From: Clostridiales bacterium PH28_bin88
GTDB taxonomy: Bacteria > Bacillota > PH28-bin88
NCBI GenBank assembly: GCA_000987045.1
Contig: LAKY01000058.1
Location: forward strand, 62,001-126,000
DNA length: 64,000 nt
Direction of reading: 5' to 3'
Shown: piece after piece, positions 51,507 to 61,534 of the stretch
Numbering within the stretch: position 1 is the first letter of the stretch
How the letters are laid out: the number at the start of each line of letters is the position of its first letter
Translations under genes and position numbers: made by a program
Notes under the pieces: model-generated
The model's input: the letters and a program-made list of their open reading frames with translations, nothing else
Told to the model about the DNA's origin: nothing
The model's database searches: none

Positions 51507-52454
51507 TTAACGCACCAGCAGGATCACGACGCCGGATGTTACTAATAGCGCGGAAGCAACCATCAGTGAGTTTGTCTGCTCTTCGTTTCTTAATATTAGC
51601 CGGCTGTAAAGCAAAACGAAGAGGGGGATCGTCCCTACAATAGCTTGGGCCGTCGAGGCGCTAGTAACGGTTAGGGCCGTAAAGAGAAAATACCAGGCTA
51701 CAGTCGTAAACGCCCCATCCGCCAGATAATACTTGATTTTCGCAAAAGGATAGGAAAGGATGCGGCGAAGCGCCGGCTGTCCCTCTCTGGCCAAGTGTTG
51801 CCCGATATATAAAATCAGCGCGGCTAAAGAACTTAAAAATGCACCAAAAAGAACGGATGGGATACTACCCAGGCCGGCCTTGCGCGCAACGATGCCGATC
51901 GCGTAAAATAAGCCGCTGGCCAATCCCCACAAGATTCCGAGCGATCCGTAATTGATGGGAACCCTGTTTGGATTCTGTCCGCTTTTTTGTTCCGGCCCCG
52001 GCTTTTCCTGGGCATTTTTGGCGGTGGCGGTCTTGTTCTCTTGCACCAGGCCAAAAACGCCGAAAAATATCGCCAAGATCCCCAGATACTGTAAACGCGA
52101 AGGCCTTTCATGCAACAATACCGCGGCAATCAAGACTGTAAACAAGGTCTGTGTCGACATTAACTGGCTGGCTCGCGATGGCCCGATCAGCTGAGTTGCC
52201 CGGTAATTACTGATCCGACCAAAGAATGAAGTGCCAATGGCCGAAAGAAGAAACATCGCGATGCCATAACTGTTAAGATCGGGAAGCCCTTTTGCCAGGC
52301 TATAGGTTAACGTTGCCAGGCCAAATAACGCCGTATTGACCAAATTCGTCCAAAAAAGGCCGTCCATGATCGGAGCTGCGCGTACAGCCTTTCTAATGAC
52401 CAAGGTGCTGCCGCTGTAAAACAGTGTTGCCAAAAGGGCCAACATCTCTCCCAT
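51507..52454 (-). CDS. EamA/DMT-superfamily transporter, copy 2
   Basis: 315 aa, two EamA domains, about ten TM helices, with a polar linker (KTATAKNAQEKPGPEQKSGQ) between halves. Signature: 'PSRASQLMSTQTLFTVLIAA' after the first half and 'TSASTAQAIVGTIPLFVLLY' near the end. It resembles the gene at 41427-42362 in organisation. The ATG is at 52454. It is flanked on both sides by pseudogenes; the substrate is unknown. Confidence 0.85.
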   Translation of the reverse strand: MGEMLALLATLFYSGSTLVIRKAVRAAPIMDGLFWTNLVNTALFGLATLTYSLAKGLPDLNSYGIAMFLLSAIGTSFFGRISNYRATQLIGPSRASQLMSTQTLFTVLIAAVLLHERPSRLQYLGILAIFFGVFGLVQENKTATAKNAQEKPGPEQKSGQNPNRVPINYGSLGILWGLASGLFYAIGIVARKAGLGSIPSVLFGAFLSSLAALILYIGQHLAREGQPALRRILSYPFAKIKYYLADGAFTTVAWYFLFTALTVTSASTAQAIVGTIPLFVLLYSRLILRNEEQTNSLMVASALLVTSGVVILLVR

Positions 52455-52481
52455 TTAATTTTGACCTCTTTCCCTCCCGGG

Positions 52482-53548
52482 CTAGTTGGATCTATTGTCA
52501 AGTTTCACCGGCAATTTGGTGATTCTGACCCCACAGGCATCATAAATACCGTTAGCAATCGCAGCGGCTGTTACTACCGTGGACACTCGCCCATACCCTT
52601 GGCTAAAAAAGCATCCGCCATCGGAGGCGCATCGGTGAAAAAAGTGACCATTTCCGGGATGTCCTGCATTTTAGGTATACGGTATTCACGAAAGCCATAC
52701 GTCTTCCCGGGGATGAAGTCTTCTAACAAAGCAAAACCAATCCCCATTACTGCACCTCCCTCCGCCTGGACTATCGCTCCCCGCGGGTTGATCATCTGGC
52801 CGATATCGTAAGCTACCGTCAACTTCGCCACCCTTACTTGACTATTACTGGTGTTAACCTCCACTTCCGCCATCGCGGTGGCAAATGTATACTGCTCGTA
52901 AGGGTTCTGTTGGCGGTCGTCTTCAGGCCATGCCAATTTTCCCTCGAACTTGGCGTGAGTTTTAATCGGCCCATCAGAAGCCAGCGCAGCGAGTTTTAAA
53001 AAGGCGGTCCCAGTTTTGCTTTTTACTCCTCCCCGGACAAGCTCCAGACCCTCGGGCGGTTCCCCCAGAAGTCCTGCCGCCCGGGCCAAAATCTTTTCTC
53101 TTAGTTCCCGGGCTGCCGCTATGACAGCATTTCCTGAAGCGAAGGTTTGGCGGCTGGCACTGGTTGAATCAGCATCCGGCGTAAGCAATGTATCGCCTGT
53201 AACAACACTCACATCCCCTGCTGATTGACCAAGAACCTGAGCGGCCAACCGGGCCAGCGTAGAAGGCAGACCTTGCCCAATGTCAGTCCCACCGCTGAAA
53301 ACCACAAATTTTCCTTCGTGCGTAAACTCCACTTCCGCGTTACAGATATTCGGCGCGTTAGTACGGCCGTTACCAAGCCACATCGGCGCAAACCCTACGC
53401 CTTTTTTGATCTCACTTACCCCATGGTCACCTGCACACTTGGCGTTTTTTGCCTGTTCCTTGATAATGGTGATTCTTTCAGCTAAAGCCACGTCATCCTT
53501 CAGCACTTGCCCGGTAGCCGTGATAGAACCTGGTCTAAAAGCATTTTT
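52482..53548 (-). pseudogene. Molybdenum hydroxylase large subunit (XdhA-like), 5'-truncated with a 3' frameshift
   Basis: About 345 codons cover the C-terminal molybdopterin half: 'KKGVGFAPMWLGNGRTNAPN', 'FSGGTDIGQGLPSTLARLAA', 'AYDIGQMINPRGAIVQAEGG'. The catalytic Glu region reads 'KGMGECP' and then shifts frame (near 52586), the homology continuing as 'TVVTAAAIANGIYDACGVRI' to a TAG at 52484. Homology begins only at 'KNAFRPGS' (about 53548), so the N-terminal half is lost. A third large-subunit gene beside the two at 56.8 and 63.6 kb. Confidence 0.8.
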
Positions 53549-53629
53549 CCAATCCCGCTGAGTTGTTACGAATTTTGTTAACTTAGTTTGCTTTGTATAG
53601 TTGCCTGGTCTAGTGGAAACCCTGGACTT

Positions 53630-55576
53630 TTAGTTTGAAGCTCCGGACAGTACCGCTTTTTTGTTCACGCTGATCCCGTAGGCTATGATGCCAAAAAAGA
53701 TCACCGCTCCCCCCAGGTCTCCTATCCAGCCAGGCAGCAGGGACCCAAAGGCGCCTACCACCAGAAGCATCCGCTCCAACCAAGATAATTTTGAGACCAG
53801 CCACCCCTCGGCAGCTGCCCCCAAGGACAATACTCCAATACCCGCACTGATCAGACTATGTACTACTCCTAATACTCCACCTGACAGCATCAGGCTTGGT
53901 CTATAGACCAACAAGAACGGCAAAATAAACGCAGCGATGCTTAGCTGGAGTCCAATGATCGAGGTTTCAAAAGGTTTCGCCCTAGCGATAGCAGCAGCCA
54001 CATAGGATGCCACTGCTACCGGGGGTGTAACATTCGAAAACACGGAGAAGTAAAAGACAAACATATGAACTGTCAAAGGCGGAATTCCCAGTTTAATCAA
54101 TGAGGGAGCAGCGATGGCAACCCCGATGATATAGGCTGAAACGCTTGGCTGCCCACAACTAAGCACCAGTACAAAAATCGCGGTCATGATTAATGTGGGC
54201 AAAAGTTCCCCGTTGGTGTATGTCAGCAATTGGATACCGAGCTTTACCTGCAGCCCGGTCAGTGACAAAGCACCGATCACCACGCCGGCAGTAGCAGTTG
54301 CAGCGGTTGCAATGATGATCCCCCGTCCTCCCTTTTCCAAAGCCAGAAGTATCTTCTTCCCACCCATCCGGGTTTCCTGTTTAAACCAGCTTACCACCAA
54401 GCAAGCGATGATACCCCAAATACCGGCCATAATAGCCGAATACTCCATGACAATGAGGGCGAATAGCAGCACAAACAGGGGAATTAACAGGTAGCCTCTG
54501 GCTTTGATCACGTCAATAAAGTTCGGCACTTCTTCCTCTGGCAGGCCCTTGAGGTCCAGCTTGATCGCTTCCAGGTGCACTTGCCAGTAGATGGCCGCAT
54601 AATAGAGAAGGGCAGGTATAATGGCTACAAGAACAATTTGTGAATATGGAATGCCTAAAAATTCAACCATAAGGAATGCGGCTACCCCCATGATCGGCGG
54701 CATGATCTGGCCACCGGAAGAGGCTGCCGTTTCTACGGCCCCCGCAAAGGAGGGCTTGTATCCAATCGACTTCATTAACGGGATGGTGAAACTCCCCGTA
54801 GTGACCACATTGGCTATGGTACTCCCGCTAATAGTCCCCATCAGCGAACTGGCGATGACCGCGATTTTGGCCGGTCCTCCCCTAGTACGGCCTGCCAGGG
54901 ATACCGCTAGGTCAACAATCAGTTTGGCTCCTCCGGAAATCTCCATAAATGCCCCGAAAAGGACAAAGACTATCACATAGGTTGAGACCACCCCTAAAGT
55001 AAGGCCATAAACGGCCTCTACACTGAAGAGAAAACTTACCGTGCGGCTGAAGGAGAAGCCCGAATGGCTCAGCATACCCGGTAACCCCGCGCCAAACAAC
55101 GCATACAGGACCCCTGCTGCCCCAAACAGGGTCAAGACCAAACCCACAGTCCTCCTGGTCATTTCAAAAAGTACCATCAGCATGACGGTGCCCCAAAAGA
55201 CATCGGCGGTGCTAGGCATCACGCCCGTACGGTAGATGATCGATTTGTACTGGGTAAGGAGGTAGATGAACACCCCTATCGTACCGATAATCAATAGGTA
55301 GTCGTAAAAGACGGGCCTTTCGTGACGGTAGGCAGCACCTTTGTAAAGCAAGAACGCCATTGTTGATCCTAGCAATAATGTGGCTCCCCTTAGTACCAAT
55401 GGATCCACGATAATTACGCTAGCAGTTGCCAGATGAAATACTGCTGTGATTATGGCAATCACTCTTATCGCTTGTAGCGCGAGGCCGCCCAACTTCCTTT
55501 CCTTTGCAGCCTCTTCCTGCCAGGTCACCCCGTTTTGGTTTTGCTCCCCCGCTCTTTCTTGTGCCATAAGACCCAT
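53630..55576 (-). CDS. TAXI-type TRAP transporter fused permease, copy 2
   Basis: 648 aa with about 16-18 TM segments: DctQ-like N-terminus and DctM-like body ('FGAFMEISGGAKLIVDLAVS', 'MGTISGSTIANVVTTGSFTI', 'GGQIMPPIMGVAAFLMVEFL'). ATG 55576 follows GGAGGGGCATT; the open frame upstream crosses a hairpin and is rejected. It is paired with the TAXI receptor at 55683-56714 and is last in the operon that contains the molybdenum hydroxylase genes. The expected cargo is their substrate. Confidence 0.92.
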   Translation of the reverse strand: MGLMAQERAGEQNQNGVTWQEEAAKERKLGGLALQAIRVIAIITAVFHLATASVIIVDPLVLRGATLLLGSTMAFLLYKGAAYRHERPVFYDYLLIIGTIGVFIYLLTQYKSIIYRTGVMPSTADVFWGTVMLMVLFEMTRRTVGLVLTLFGAAGVLYALFGAGLPGMLSHSGFSFSRTVSFLFSVEAVYGLTLGVVSTYVIVFVLFGAFMEISGGAKLIVDLAVSLAGRTRGGPAKIAVIASSLMGTISGSTIANVVTTGSFTIPLMKSIGYKPSFAGAVETAASSGGQIMPPIMGVAAFLMVEFLGIPYSQIVLVAIIPALLYYAAIYWQVHLEAIKLDLKGLPEEEVPNFIDVIKARGYLLIPLFVLLFALIVMEYSAIMAGIWGIIACLVVSWFKQETRMGGKKILLALEKGGRGIIIATAATATAGVVIGALSLTGLQVKLGIQLLTYTNGELLPTLIMTAIFVLVLSCGQPSVSAYIIGVAIAAPSLIKLGIPPLTVHMFVFYFSVFSNVTPPVAVASYVAAAIARAKPFETSIIGLQLSIAAFILPFLLVYRPSLMLSGGVLGVVHSLISAGIGVLSLGAAAEGWLVSKLSWLERMLLVVGAFGSLLPGWIGDLGGAVIFFGIIAYGISVNKKAVLSGASN

Positions 55577-55615
55577 AATGCCCCTCCTTTTCCAGTAAGT
55601 GTCTGCTAAGGAATA

Positions 55616-55669
55616 GGCAACAGGCGGATTGGTGTGCAGCCAGTAAAGTTGTGGCCCCCGCCTGCTGCC
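55616..55669. terminator. Long hairpin between TAXI receptor 2 and permease 2
   Basis: GGCAACAGGCGG (55616-55627) pairs with CCGCCTGCTGCC (55658-55669), 12 bp with one mismatch (a G-U wobble in the minus-strand transcript). The loop is about 30 bases. No T run follows. Confidence 0.5.
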
Positions 55670-55682
55670 CAAAGGTCAAAAC

Positions 55683-56714
55683 TTACGGAAGCAGATTGCT
55701 GGGAATGTTTATTCCTTTCTCTTTGTAGTACTTCACAGCACCTGGGTGATACGTGATGTTCAGCTTGTCAACATTTTCAACTTTTGCGTCGACCAGCTTT
55801 TTGTAGCCTTCCACAAGAGCCGGGTTATTTTCAAGCACAGCCTTAGTGATACGATAGGCCAGGTCGTCATCTGTGTTCTTATTGGTAATTAAAAACATGT
55901 AACTGGTTATTGTGGTGATGTCTTCGGTTAACTGTTTGAACGAACCCGCCTTAATGACACCAGGTTTGGCAAACGAGTTTTTAGCCATGAACGCCTCTAT
56001 CTCTGCTTGAGGAATGGATACAAAAGCAAGTTTGTTGGTGCTTTCCAGATCGGAAAACGTAGCGACGGGAACAGTACTGATCATGCCCATGGCGTCAATA
56101 CGGCCGTCCCGGAACATATCCGACCCATCTGCAGGAGCTGTGTTAACAATGGCGGCGGGTTTTATCCCCATGTTGTCGAAGTACAAGCGCCAACTGCTGT
56201 CATGACCGCTGCCCGCATTTGCCAGCCAAACCCTTTTCCCGTTGAGGTCCTGAGCTGTTTTGATGTTGGCCTCGGGCCGAGCGATCATCTGCATGAACAC
56301 CGGATACAAGGGGACCAAAGCCCTGGCATCCTGGAATTTACTGCCGTTGGTCCATTTCCCGGTGCCTTCCCAGCCGTCCTGAGAATCAATAGTCAAAGTG
56401 AACCCCAATTTCGAATCTCCTTTGTTCACCAGTTGGTAGTTGTGTACTGTCCCGCCGGTTGCCTCAATCGATGCTTCAATGTTCAGCTTTTCTTTTAGTA
56501 CTTTGGCTATAGCACTGGAAGCAACATAAATGCTGCCACCAGGAGGCGCGGCTGCCATAGAAATCTTTTCCGGCTGTTGGGGAGCCGCCGCGGGTGCTTT
56601 TTGTTCCTGCGAATCCTGTTTGTCAGCCGGCGTAGGTTTACCGCCGCAACCAGCAATTAAAGTCAAACTAAACAGAATTAGCACTAACAACGCCAATGGT
56701 TTACTAAACTTCAC
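55683..56714 (-). CDS. TAXI-family TRAP solute-binding lipoprotein, copy 2
   Basis: 343 aa. Lipoprotein signal (lipobox LIAGC), a long Ala/Pro/Gln-rich linker, then the TAXI fold: 'GGSIYVASSAIAKVLKEKLN', 'LNGKRVWLANAGSGHDSSWR', 'ITYHPGAVKYYKEKGINIPS'. GTG 56714 ('VKFSKPLALL') follows AGGAGGGG; the frame upstream to 56768 is discounted. Unlike the receptor at 31.5 kb it is intact. It is placed between the large molybdenum-hydroxylase subunit and the permease. Confidence 0.92.
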   Translation of the reverse strand: MKFSKPLALLVLILFSLTLIAGCGGKPTPADKQDSQEQKAPAAAPQQPEKISMAAAPPGGSIYVASSAIAKVLKEKLNIEASIEATGGTVHNYQLVNKGDSKLGFTLTIDSQDGWEGTGKWTNGSKFQDARALVPLYPVFMQMIARPEANIKTAQDLNGKRVWLANAGSGHDSSWRLYFDNMGIKPAAIVNTAPADGSDMFRDGRIDAMGMISTVPVATFSDLESTNKLAFVSIPQAEIEAFMAKNSFAKPGVIKAGSFKQLTEDITTITSYMFLITNKNTDDDLAYRITKAVLENNPALVEGYKKLVDAKVENVDKLNITYHPGAVKYYKEKGINIPSNLLP

Positions 56715-56799
56715 ATTAATCCCCTCCTGAAATAATTTTCTTTCATCTCTGCGCCTTGAGACAATCACGACTAAACCGCCTTAAATCACCTCCTATCTT

Positions 56800-59106
56800 C
56801 TAGCCCTTGGCCTGCTTCTTTTGTTCTATTGCTTGGAGTACCTTTTCTGCGGTGATCGGTAGGTCCTTAATGCGCACTCCAACAGCATCCTCAATAGCAT
56901 TGGCAATAACCGCCATCGTAGGAGTAGTGATTACCTCCCCCACCCCTTTTGCCCCAAAAGGCCCGTTAGGGTCCGGTACCTCTACGATGCGGGGAAGTAT
57001 TTCAGGTACGTCCATTGCCGTAGGAATTTTATAATCGTGGAAGTTGGGATTAAGCACCTGCCCTTTCTGATCAAAAATCACTTCTTCCGTCAGTACCGTC
57101 CCAATGCCGTGAACAGCTCCACCTTCCAACTGCTGCAAACAGTTTTGTAGGTTGATGGGCTTTCCAACATCAAGGCCTGTTGCAAAACGCAAAACCCTGA
57201 CCTTTCCGGTTTGCATATCCACCTCTACTTCGGCAGCGTTTGCCGTGTACATCCAAAAAACACTGTGGGCGGAAAAAGTACCTTCCTGCTCAAACTCCGG
57301 GTAAAAAAACCCATGCCCTGTAACGGTGCCCCCTGCGCGGTACTTCTTTTTCATTAAAGCATAGTACGAAATAGGAGGAATATCCACATTATCTATGGTT
57401 CCTTTAGGTCGTATCATCCCTCCTGCGGCTTCCAACAGATCCGGACTGCACCCAAAGACACCAGCGGCGATTTCACAAAGCTGCCTTGCCAGGTCCTCCG
57501 CTGCCATTTTAACTGCATTTCCCATGTGGAAAGTGCTTCTACTGGATGTAGTGGAGGCATCAAAGGGGGTAAAATCCGTGTCCGGGGTAGACACGTTGAT
57601 CATTTCAACGGGAACTCCCAACACCTCAGCCGCGATTTGGGCGATAATCGTTGTAGACCCTTGCCCCACCTCAACTGTACTGGTTAAAACGTTTATAGTG
57701 CCGTCTTGGTTCAGGTACATCACTGCAGCAGCACCTGAAGGGGTTTTGGTGTTCTTGCTACCGCAAGCAATCCCACGGCCTATTCTCTTTTTGCCACCCG
57801 CACCAGCAGGGTTTACGTTAGGTGTTCCCCAGCCAATTGCGTCAGCTGCTTGGTGAAGGCACTCCTCAACCCCAACGCTGGACATTTTCTGACCAAAAGG
57901 ATTTATATCTCCATCACGAATGATGTTCTTCAGCCTTAATTCCAACGGGTCGATACCCAGTTTCCTGGCAATCATGTCCATCTGTGATTCATACGCCCAT
58001 GCCACTTGTGGGGTGCCGTAACCCCTGTAAGCTCCGGCGACAATTTTATTTGTATAAACACAGTATCCAATCAAACGGGTGTGAGGAATCTTGTACGGGC
58101 CTGCGGCAGTGGCGGTAGTTTGCCGGCAAACAGTCGGCCCCTTTTCAGCGTAGGCACCAGTATCCCATACAACCTTGACCTCTCGTGCTACCAGCGTGCC
58201 ATCCCTTTTAATTCCTGTCTTAATCGTGGTAACCGTTGCGTGCCGCACCAGCATAGCCTGAAATTCTTCCTCCCGGCTGAGCACTATCTTGACAGGACGA
58301 CCGTTGGCTTTTTTCGCCAACAGATAGGCGATTGGTTCTACCTTCAGCCCGCCCTTACAACCAAAACCGCCGCCAATATATGTTGAGATGACCCTGATTT
58401 GGGTAAGGGGAATGTGTAGAGCATCCGCCAGGTCTTTCCGCAACCTGTGCGGGCTGTCATTCGGCACCCAAATGGTGATTTTGCCATCTACCGCAATTTG
58501 TGCCACTGCCGAATGGGGTTCCAATGGAGCATGTTGTACGGTGTGACTGCGAAAGGTATCTTCGAAAATATAATCGGCCTCTCGAAAACCTTGATCGACA
58601 TCACCCTTGGTATACTCATCCACCGTGATAATATTTGTACCGGCCACAGGCTTCACCACAGGGATACGGTGATAATTTTCCAGCCCCTCGTGAATGAGTG
58701 GAGCTCCTTTTTCCATTGCTTGTACCGGATCGAAAACTGCAGGCAATTCCTCGTATTCCACCTTAATTAGCCCCAAGGCTATGGCTGCGGTTTCCTCATC
58801 CTCCGCGGCAACCGCAGCAACGGGTTCACCAACAAAACGGACTTTTTCCTGAGCAAGAAAGGGCATATCCTGAACAGCTTCGCCACCCTTTACACCTGGA
58901 AGGTCTTCCCCGGTAACCACTACCCGCACGCCCGGTAGATCGCGAGCCCTGGAAATATCTATTTTAACAATTCTGGCGTGAGCATATGGGCTGCGCAAGA
59001 CTTTTCCATGCAGCATTCCATGTAAAAAAACATCAGCCCCGTATACAGATGATCCTGTAACTTTACTCAAGGCATCAACACGCTTAACCGAATGACCAAT
59101 GATCAT
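56800..59106 (-). CDS. Molybdenum hydroxylase (xanthine dehydrogenase family) large subunit 1
   Basis: 768 aa, molybdopterin-binding subunit. N-terminal aldehyde oxidase/XDH a/b hammerhead ('KVTGSSVYGADVFLHGMLHG'), molybdopterin contacts 'YIGGGFGCKGG' and 'AYRGYGTPQ', 'EVGQGSTTIIAQIAAEVLGV', and the catalytic Glu724 in 'GAKGVGE'. It hydroxylates a (hetero)aromatic or purine-like carbon using water. ATG 59106 follows GGGAGGTGATATTTC. The order in the transcript is medium-small-large. The substrate is not readable; the clade is not classical xanthine dehydrogenase with certainty. Confidence 0.92.
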   Translation of the reverse strand: MIIGHSVKRVDALSKVTGSSVYGADVFLHGMLHGKVLRSPYAHARIVKIDISRARDLPGVRVVVTGEDLPGVKGGEAVQDMPFLAQEKVRFVGEPVAAVAAEDEETAAIALGLIKVEYEELPAVFDPVQAMEKGAPLIHEGLENYHRIPVVKPVAGTNIITVDEYTKGDVDQGFREADYIFEDTFRSHTVQHAPLEPHSAVAQIAVDGKITIWVPNDSPHRLRKDLADALHIPLTQIRVISTYIGGGFGCKGGLKVEPIAYLLAKKANGRPVKIVLSREEEFQAMLVRHATVTTIKTGIKRDGTLVAREVKVVWDTGAYAEKGPTVCRQTTATAAGPYKIPHTRLIGYCVYTNKIVAGAYRGYGTPQVAWAYESQMDMIARKLGIDPLELRLKNIIRDGDINPFGQKMSSVGVEECLHQAADAIGWGTPNVNPAGAGGKKRIGRGIACGSKNTKTPSGAAAVMYLNQDGTINVLTSTVEVGQGSTTIIAQIAAEVLGVPVEMINVSTPDTDFTPFDASTTSSRSTFHMGNAVKMAAEDLARQLCEIAAGVFGCSPDLLEAAGGMIRPKGTIDNVDIPPISYYALMKKKYRAGGTVTGHGFFYPEFEQEGTFSAHSVFWMYTANAAEVEVDMQTGKVRVLRFATGLDVGKPINLQNCLQQLEGGAVHGIGTVLTEEVIFDQKGQVLNPNFHDYKIPTAMDVPEILPRIVEVPDPNGPFGAKGVGEVITTPTMAVIANAIEDAVGVRIKDLPITAEKVLQAIEQKKQAKG

Positions 59107-59126
59107 GAAATATCACCTCCCTATGG

Positions 59127-59600
59127 CTACTTCATCGTCATGCTTGCTTTTTTAATAGCATTGACTATTCTCACGTAGCCGGTGCACCTGCACAAATTTC
59201 CGGCTATTCCTTGCCGGATCTCCGCCTCGGAAGGGGATGGGTTTTCCTTTAACAAAGCCACAGCCGACAAGAGCATCCCCGGCGTACAAAATCCACATTG
59301 TACGGCACCTTCATCAATAAATGCCTGTTGTAACGGATGTAGTTGCCCGTCTTGGGCTAACCCCTCGACAGTAACAACCTCTTTTCCATCAGCCTCCGCT
59401 GCGAGTACCAGGCAGGAGTTCACCGGATTTCCATCAAGTAGGACTGTACAGGCTCCACAATCACCCGCCGAGCAACCTTCCTTAGTCCCGAGCAGCCCCA
59501 AGTCTTCACGAATAAGTTTTAAGAGTGTCCGGTTCACCGGTACATCATGGACAGTATGCACGACCCCGTTTACCTTTACGGTTATACTTGCCACCTGCAT
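59127..59600 (-). CDS. Molybdenum hydroxylase [2Fe-2S] small subunit 1
   Basis: 157 aa. Plant-ferredoxin-type cluster motif CSAGDCGAC...C (about 43-65) and the C-terminal helical cluster CGFC...CRC (about 102-140), the standard pair in this family. ATG 59600 is 7 bases from AAGGAGG; the in-frame GTG at 59606 is too close. The subunit passes electrons from molybdenum to FAD. Confidence 0.94.
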   Translation of the reverse strand: MQVASITVKVNGVVHTVHDVPVNRTLLKLIREDLGLLGTKEGCSAGDCGACTVLLDGNPVNSCLVLAAEADGKEVVTVEGLAQDGQLHPLQQAFIDEGAVQCGFCTPGMLLSAVALLKENPSPSEAEIRQGIAGNLCRCTGYVRIVNAIKKASMTMK

Positions 59601-59628
59601 CTCCACTCCTCCTTCGCAAGAACCGTAC

Positions 59629-60513
59629 TTAATCGGCCTCCTGCTGCTTGATGCGTTCCCACGCCATCATGCCGGCCCTAGGAACTAGGACCTTAACCAG
59701 ATGCTTGCGGAAGTCCGCTGAAGAACGCCAGCTGGTGCGCGGCCGGGCCTCATCCGAAGCAATTGCACCTGCTTGTTCGAGTAACGTTTCGCTTAAAAGC
59801 CGCCCTTTTAGCGCCGTTTCTGCTTGAAAGGCTCTGATAGGAGTGGGAGCTGCCGTGGCCAAAGCAATCCTTGCTTCCCGACAAGTGGATAGGTCGTCTT
59901 CACATTCCAAATAAATGGCTATTCCCAAAAGGGCTAAGTCCATGGCCTCTCGTCTGGCATATTTGTAGTAAGCCCCACTACTATTACCTACGGGCAGTTT
60001 CACTATGATTTGGGTCAAGATCTCGCCAACCTTTAAGGCTGTCTTGCCCGGCCCAAGAAAGAAGTCCGCTAATTGCAGTTCCCGTCCGCCTTCCGGCCCG
60101 TACAGGCGTACAGCAGCATCCAAGGCCAGCAAAGGTGCCGCGCTGTCTGCCGAAGGCAGGGCGGAGCAAATGTTTCCGCCTATTGTACCCCGGTTCCGCA
60201 CTTGAACCGAGCCGACTTTACTTACCCCGTCGTACAACAACGGAAACTTTTTCCGGACTGTGTCTGAGCATTCCAATTCCCGATGGGTGGTTAATGAACC
60301 AATCCACAGAGCATCGTCAACCAAACGAATGCCGTTTAATTCCGCGATCCCTTTAATGTCAATCAAGTACTTCGGTTTGCTTTTGCCCTCCCGCATCTGA
60401 ACTATGACATCCGTCCCGCCCGCCAACACTCGTGCGTCTTCTCCCCACCGGTTTAAGCTGTCAACAACCTCCTGCAAACTTTGTGGTTTAATCAATTCGA
60501 ATTTTGGCAACAT
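59629..60513 (-). CDS. Molybdenum hydroxylase FAD-binding medium subunit 1
   Basis: 294 aa of the CoxM/HcrB type: 'VLAGGTDVIVQMREGKSKPK' (FAD pocket 1), 'VQVRNRGTIGGNICSALPSA' (pocket 2), and a C-terminal CO-dehydrogenase-flavoprotein domain. ATG 60513; the first gene of the M1-S1-L1 trio, 86 bp after the alpha/beta hydrolase stop. Spacing to S1 is 28 bp. Confidence 0.93.
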   Translation of the reverse strand: MLPKFELIKPQSLQEVVDSLNRWGEDARVLAGGTDVIVQMREGKSKPKYLIDIKGIAELNGIRLVDDALWIGSLTTHRELECSDTVRKKFPLLYDGVSKVGSVQVRNRGTIGGNICSALPSADSAAPLLALDAAVRLYGPEGGRELQLADFFLGPGKTALKVGEILTQIIVKLPVGNSSGAYYKYARREAMDLALLGIAIYLECEDDLSTCREARIALATAAPTPIRAFQAETALKGRLLSETLLEQAGAIASDEARPRTSWRSSADFRKHLVKVLVPRAGMMAWERIKQQEAD

Positions 60514-60599
60514 CTAAACCTTCACCCCCAGACTATAAACCTACTTCTCTCCCGGTCTCCAGCCCCTCCGGGAACTCTTACAGTATTACACCACAAATC

Positions 60600-61481
60600 T
60601 CATACCCCGGTCCCGGATATTGACTCATTCGCTGTCATGCCTTCAAAAGATGAGAGAAATTCTTCAACATATCTATAAAAAGTATCAAACTGTTCCTGAA
60701 CGATAAAGTGACCTGCTCGTGGAATTTCAACAACTCGGCTCTGCTCGATCATTCTGGCTAAGAATTGTGCCTCCTCGGACCTTAGAACGTTACTATCCGC
60801 CCCCCGCATAATTAACGTGGGAAATGACATTTTGTAAGCAAACGGGAAAAAGTCTGGATTAATCGACTCCCGAACTTTAACAAGTACCGCAGTAGGTACC
60901 TTATGGCGAATTTTCCCTTGCTGATCCTGTTCTGTCATAGCATGGGCATGATGTAAGATAAATGTCTCGGGCCAATGCTCACCCTCATGGGTACGCAAGT
61001 AACTGATAACGTCCTGGAGAGAAGAAAAGCTGTCTGGACGCCTGGCAAGAAATTCAGGGTTTCCCCTTCTATCGTCGCTAATGGCAAAATCGCTGGTATC
61101 TACAAGAATTAAAGTTTTAAATAATTCGGGGTGCTGGACCCCAAGTTTCCCCGCAACTCTGCTCCCCATGGAATGCCCCATAAAATGGCAGGGGGTCAAT
61201 CCCAAACGAATTACAAACTCGTAAAGGTCTTTAACCATTTGATTTGCCAAACAGGTCACAGGATTAGCCTGACTATCCCCAAATCCCCTCAAATCCGGGG
61301 CAATCACCCTGAATTTACCCTTCAAGCGTTCCCCCATAAAATCCCACATCCGGCAGGTGGTTAACGACCCGTGCAAGGCTATCACCACCGGCAAACGGGA
61401 GCCGTTTCCCCAATCAAGATAATGCATATTTAAACCATCATGAAGTTTAAACCATCGGCTTTCCGGAATACTCGACCACAT
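60600..61481 (-). CDS. Alpha/beta hydrolase
   Basis: 293 aa, alpha/beta-hydrolase fold. Oxyanion motif 'ALHGSLTT' near 35-42, nucleophile Ser in GHSMGS (about 103-108), a candidate acid Asp in 'RGADSNVLRSE' and catalytic His in 'PRAGHFIVQEQ'. ATG 61481 ('MWSSIPESRW') has GAGG 8 bases upstream; TTG 61514 is weaker. It lies between DUF1989 and the M1-S1-L1 hydroxylase genes, so it may hydrolyse an amide, ester or C-C bond of the hydroxylated intermediate (inference). Its base composition is lower in GC than the S2/M2 genes. Confidence 0.88.
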   Translation of the reverse strand: MWSSIPESRWFKLHDGLNMHYLDWGNGSRLPVVIALHGSLTTCRMWDFMGERLKGKFRVIAPDLRGFGDSQANPVTCLANQMVKDLYEFVIRLGLTPCHFMGHSMGSRVAGKLGVQHPELFKTLILVDTSDFAISDDRRGNPEFLARRPDSFSSLQDVISYLRTHEGEHWPETFILHHAHAMTEQDQQGKIRHKVPTAVLVKVRESINPDFFPFAYKMSFPTLIMRGADSNVLRSEEAQFLARMIEQSRVVEIPRAGHFIVQEQFDTFYRYVEEFLSSFEGMTANESISGTGV

Positions 61482-61534
61482 ATACGAAACCTCATTTCGC
61501 AAGCGACTTTCCAATTAAGATGAATAGCTCCCCA

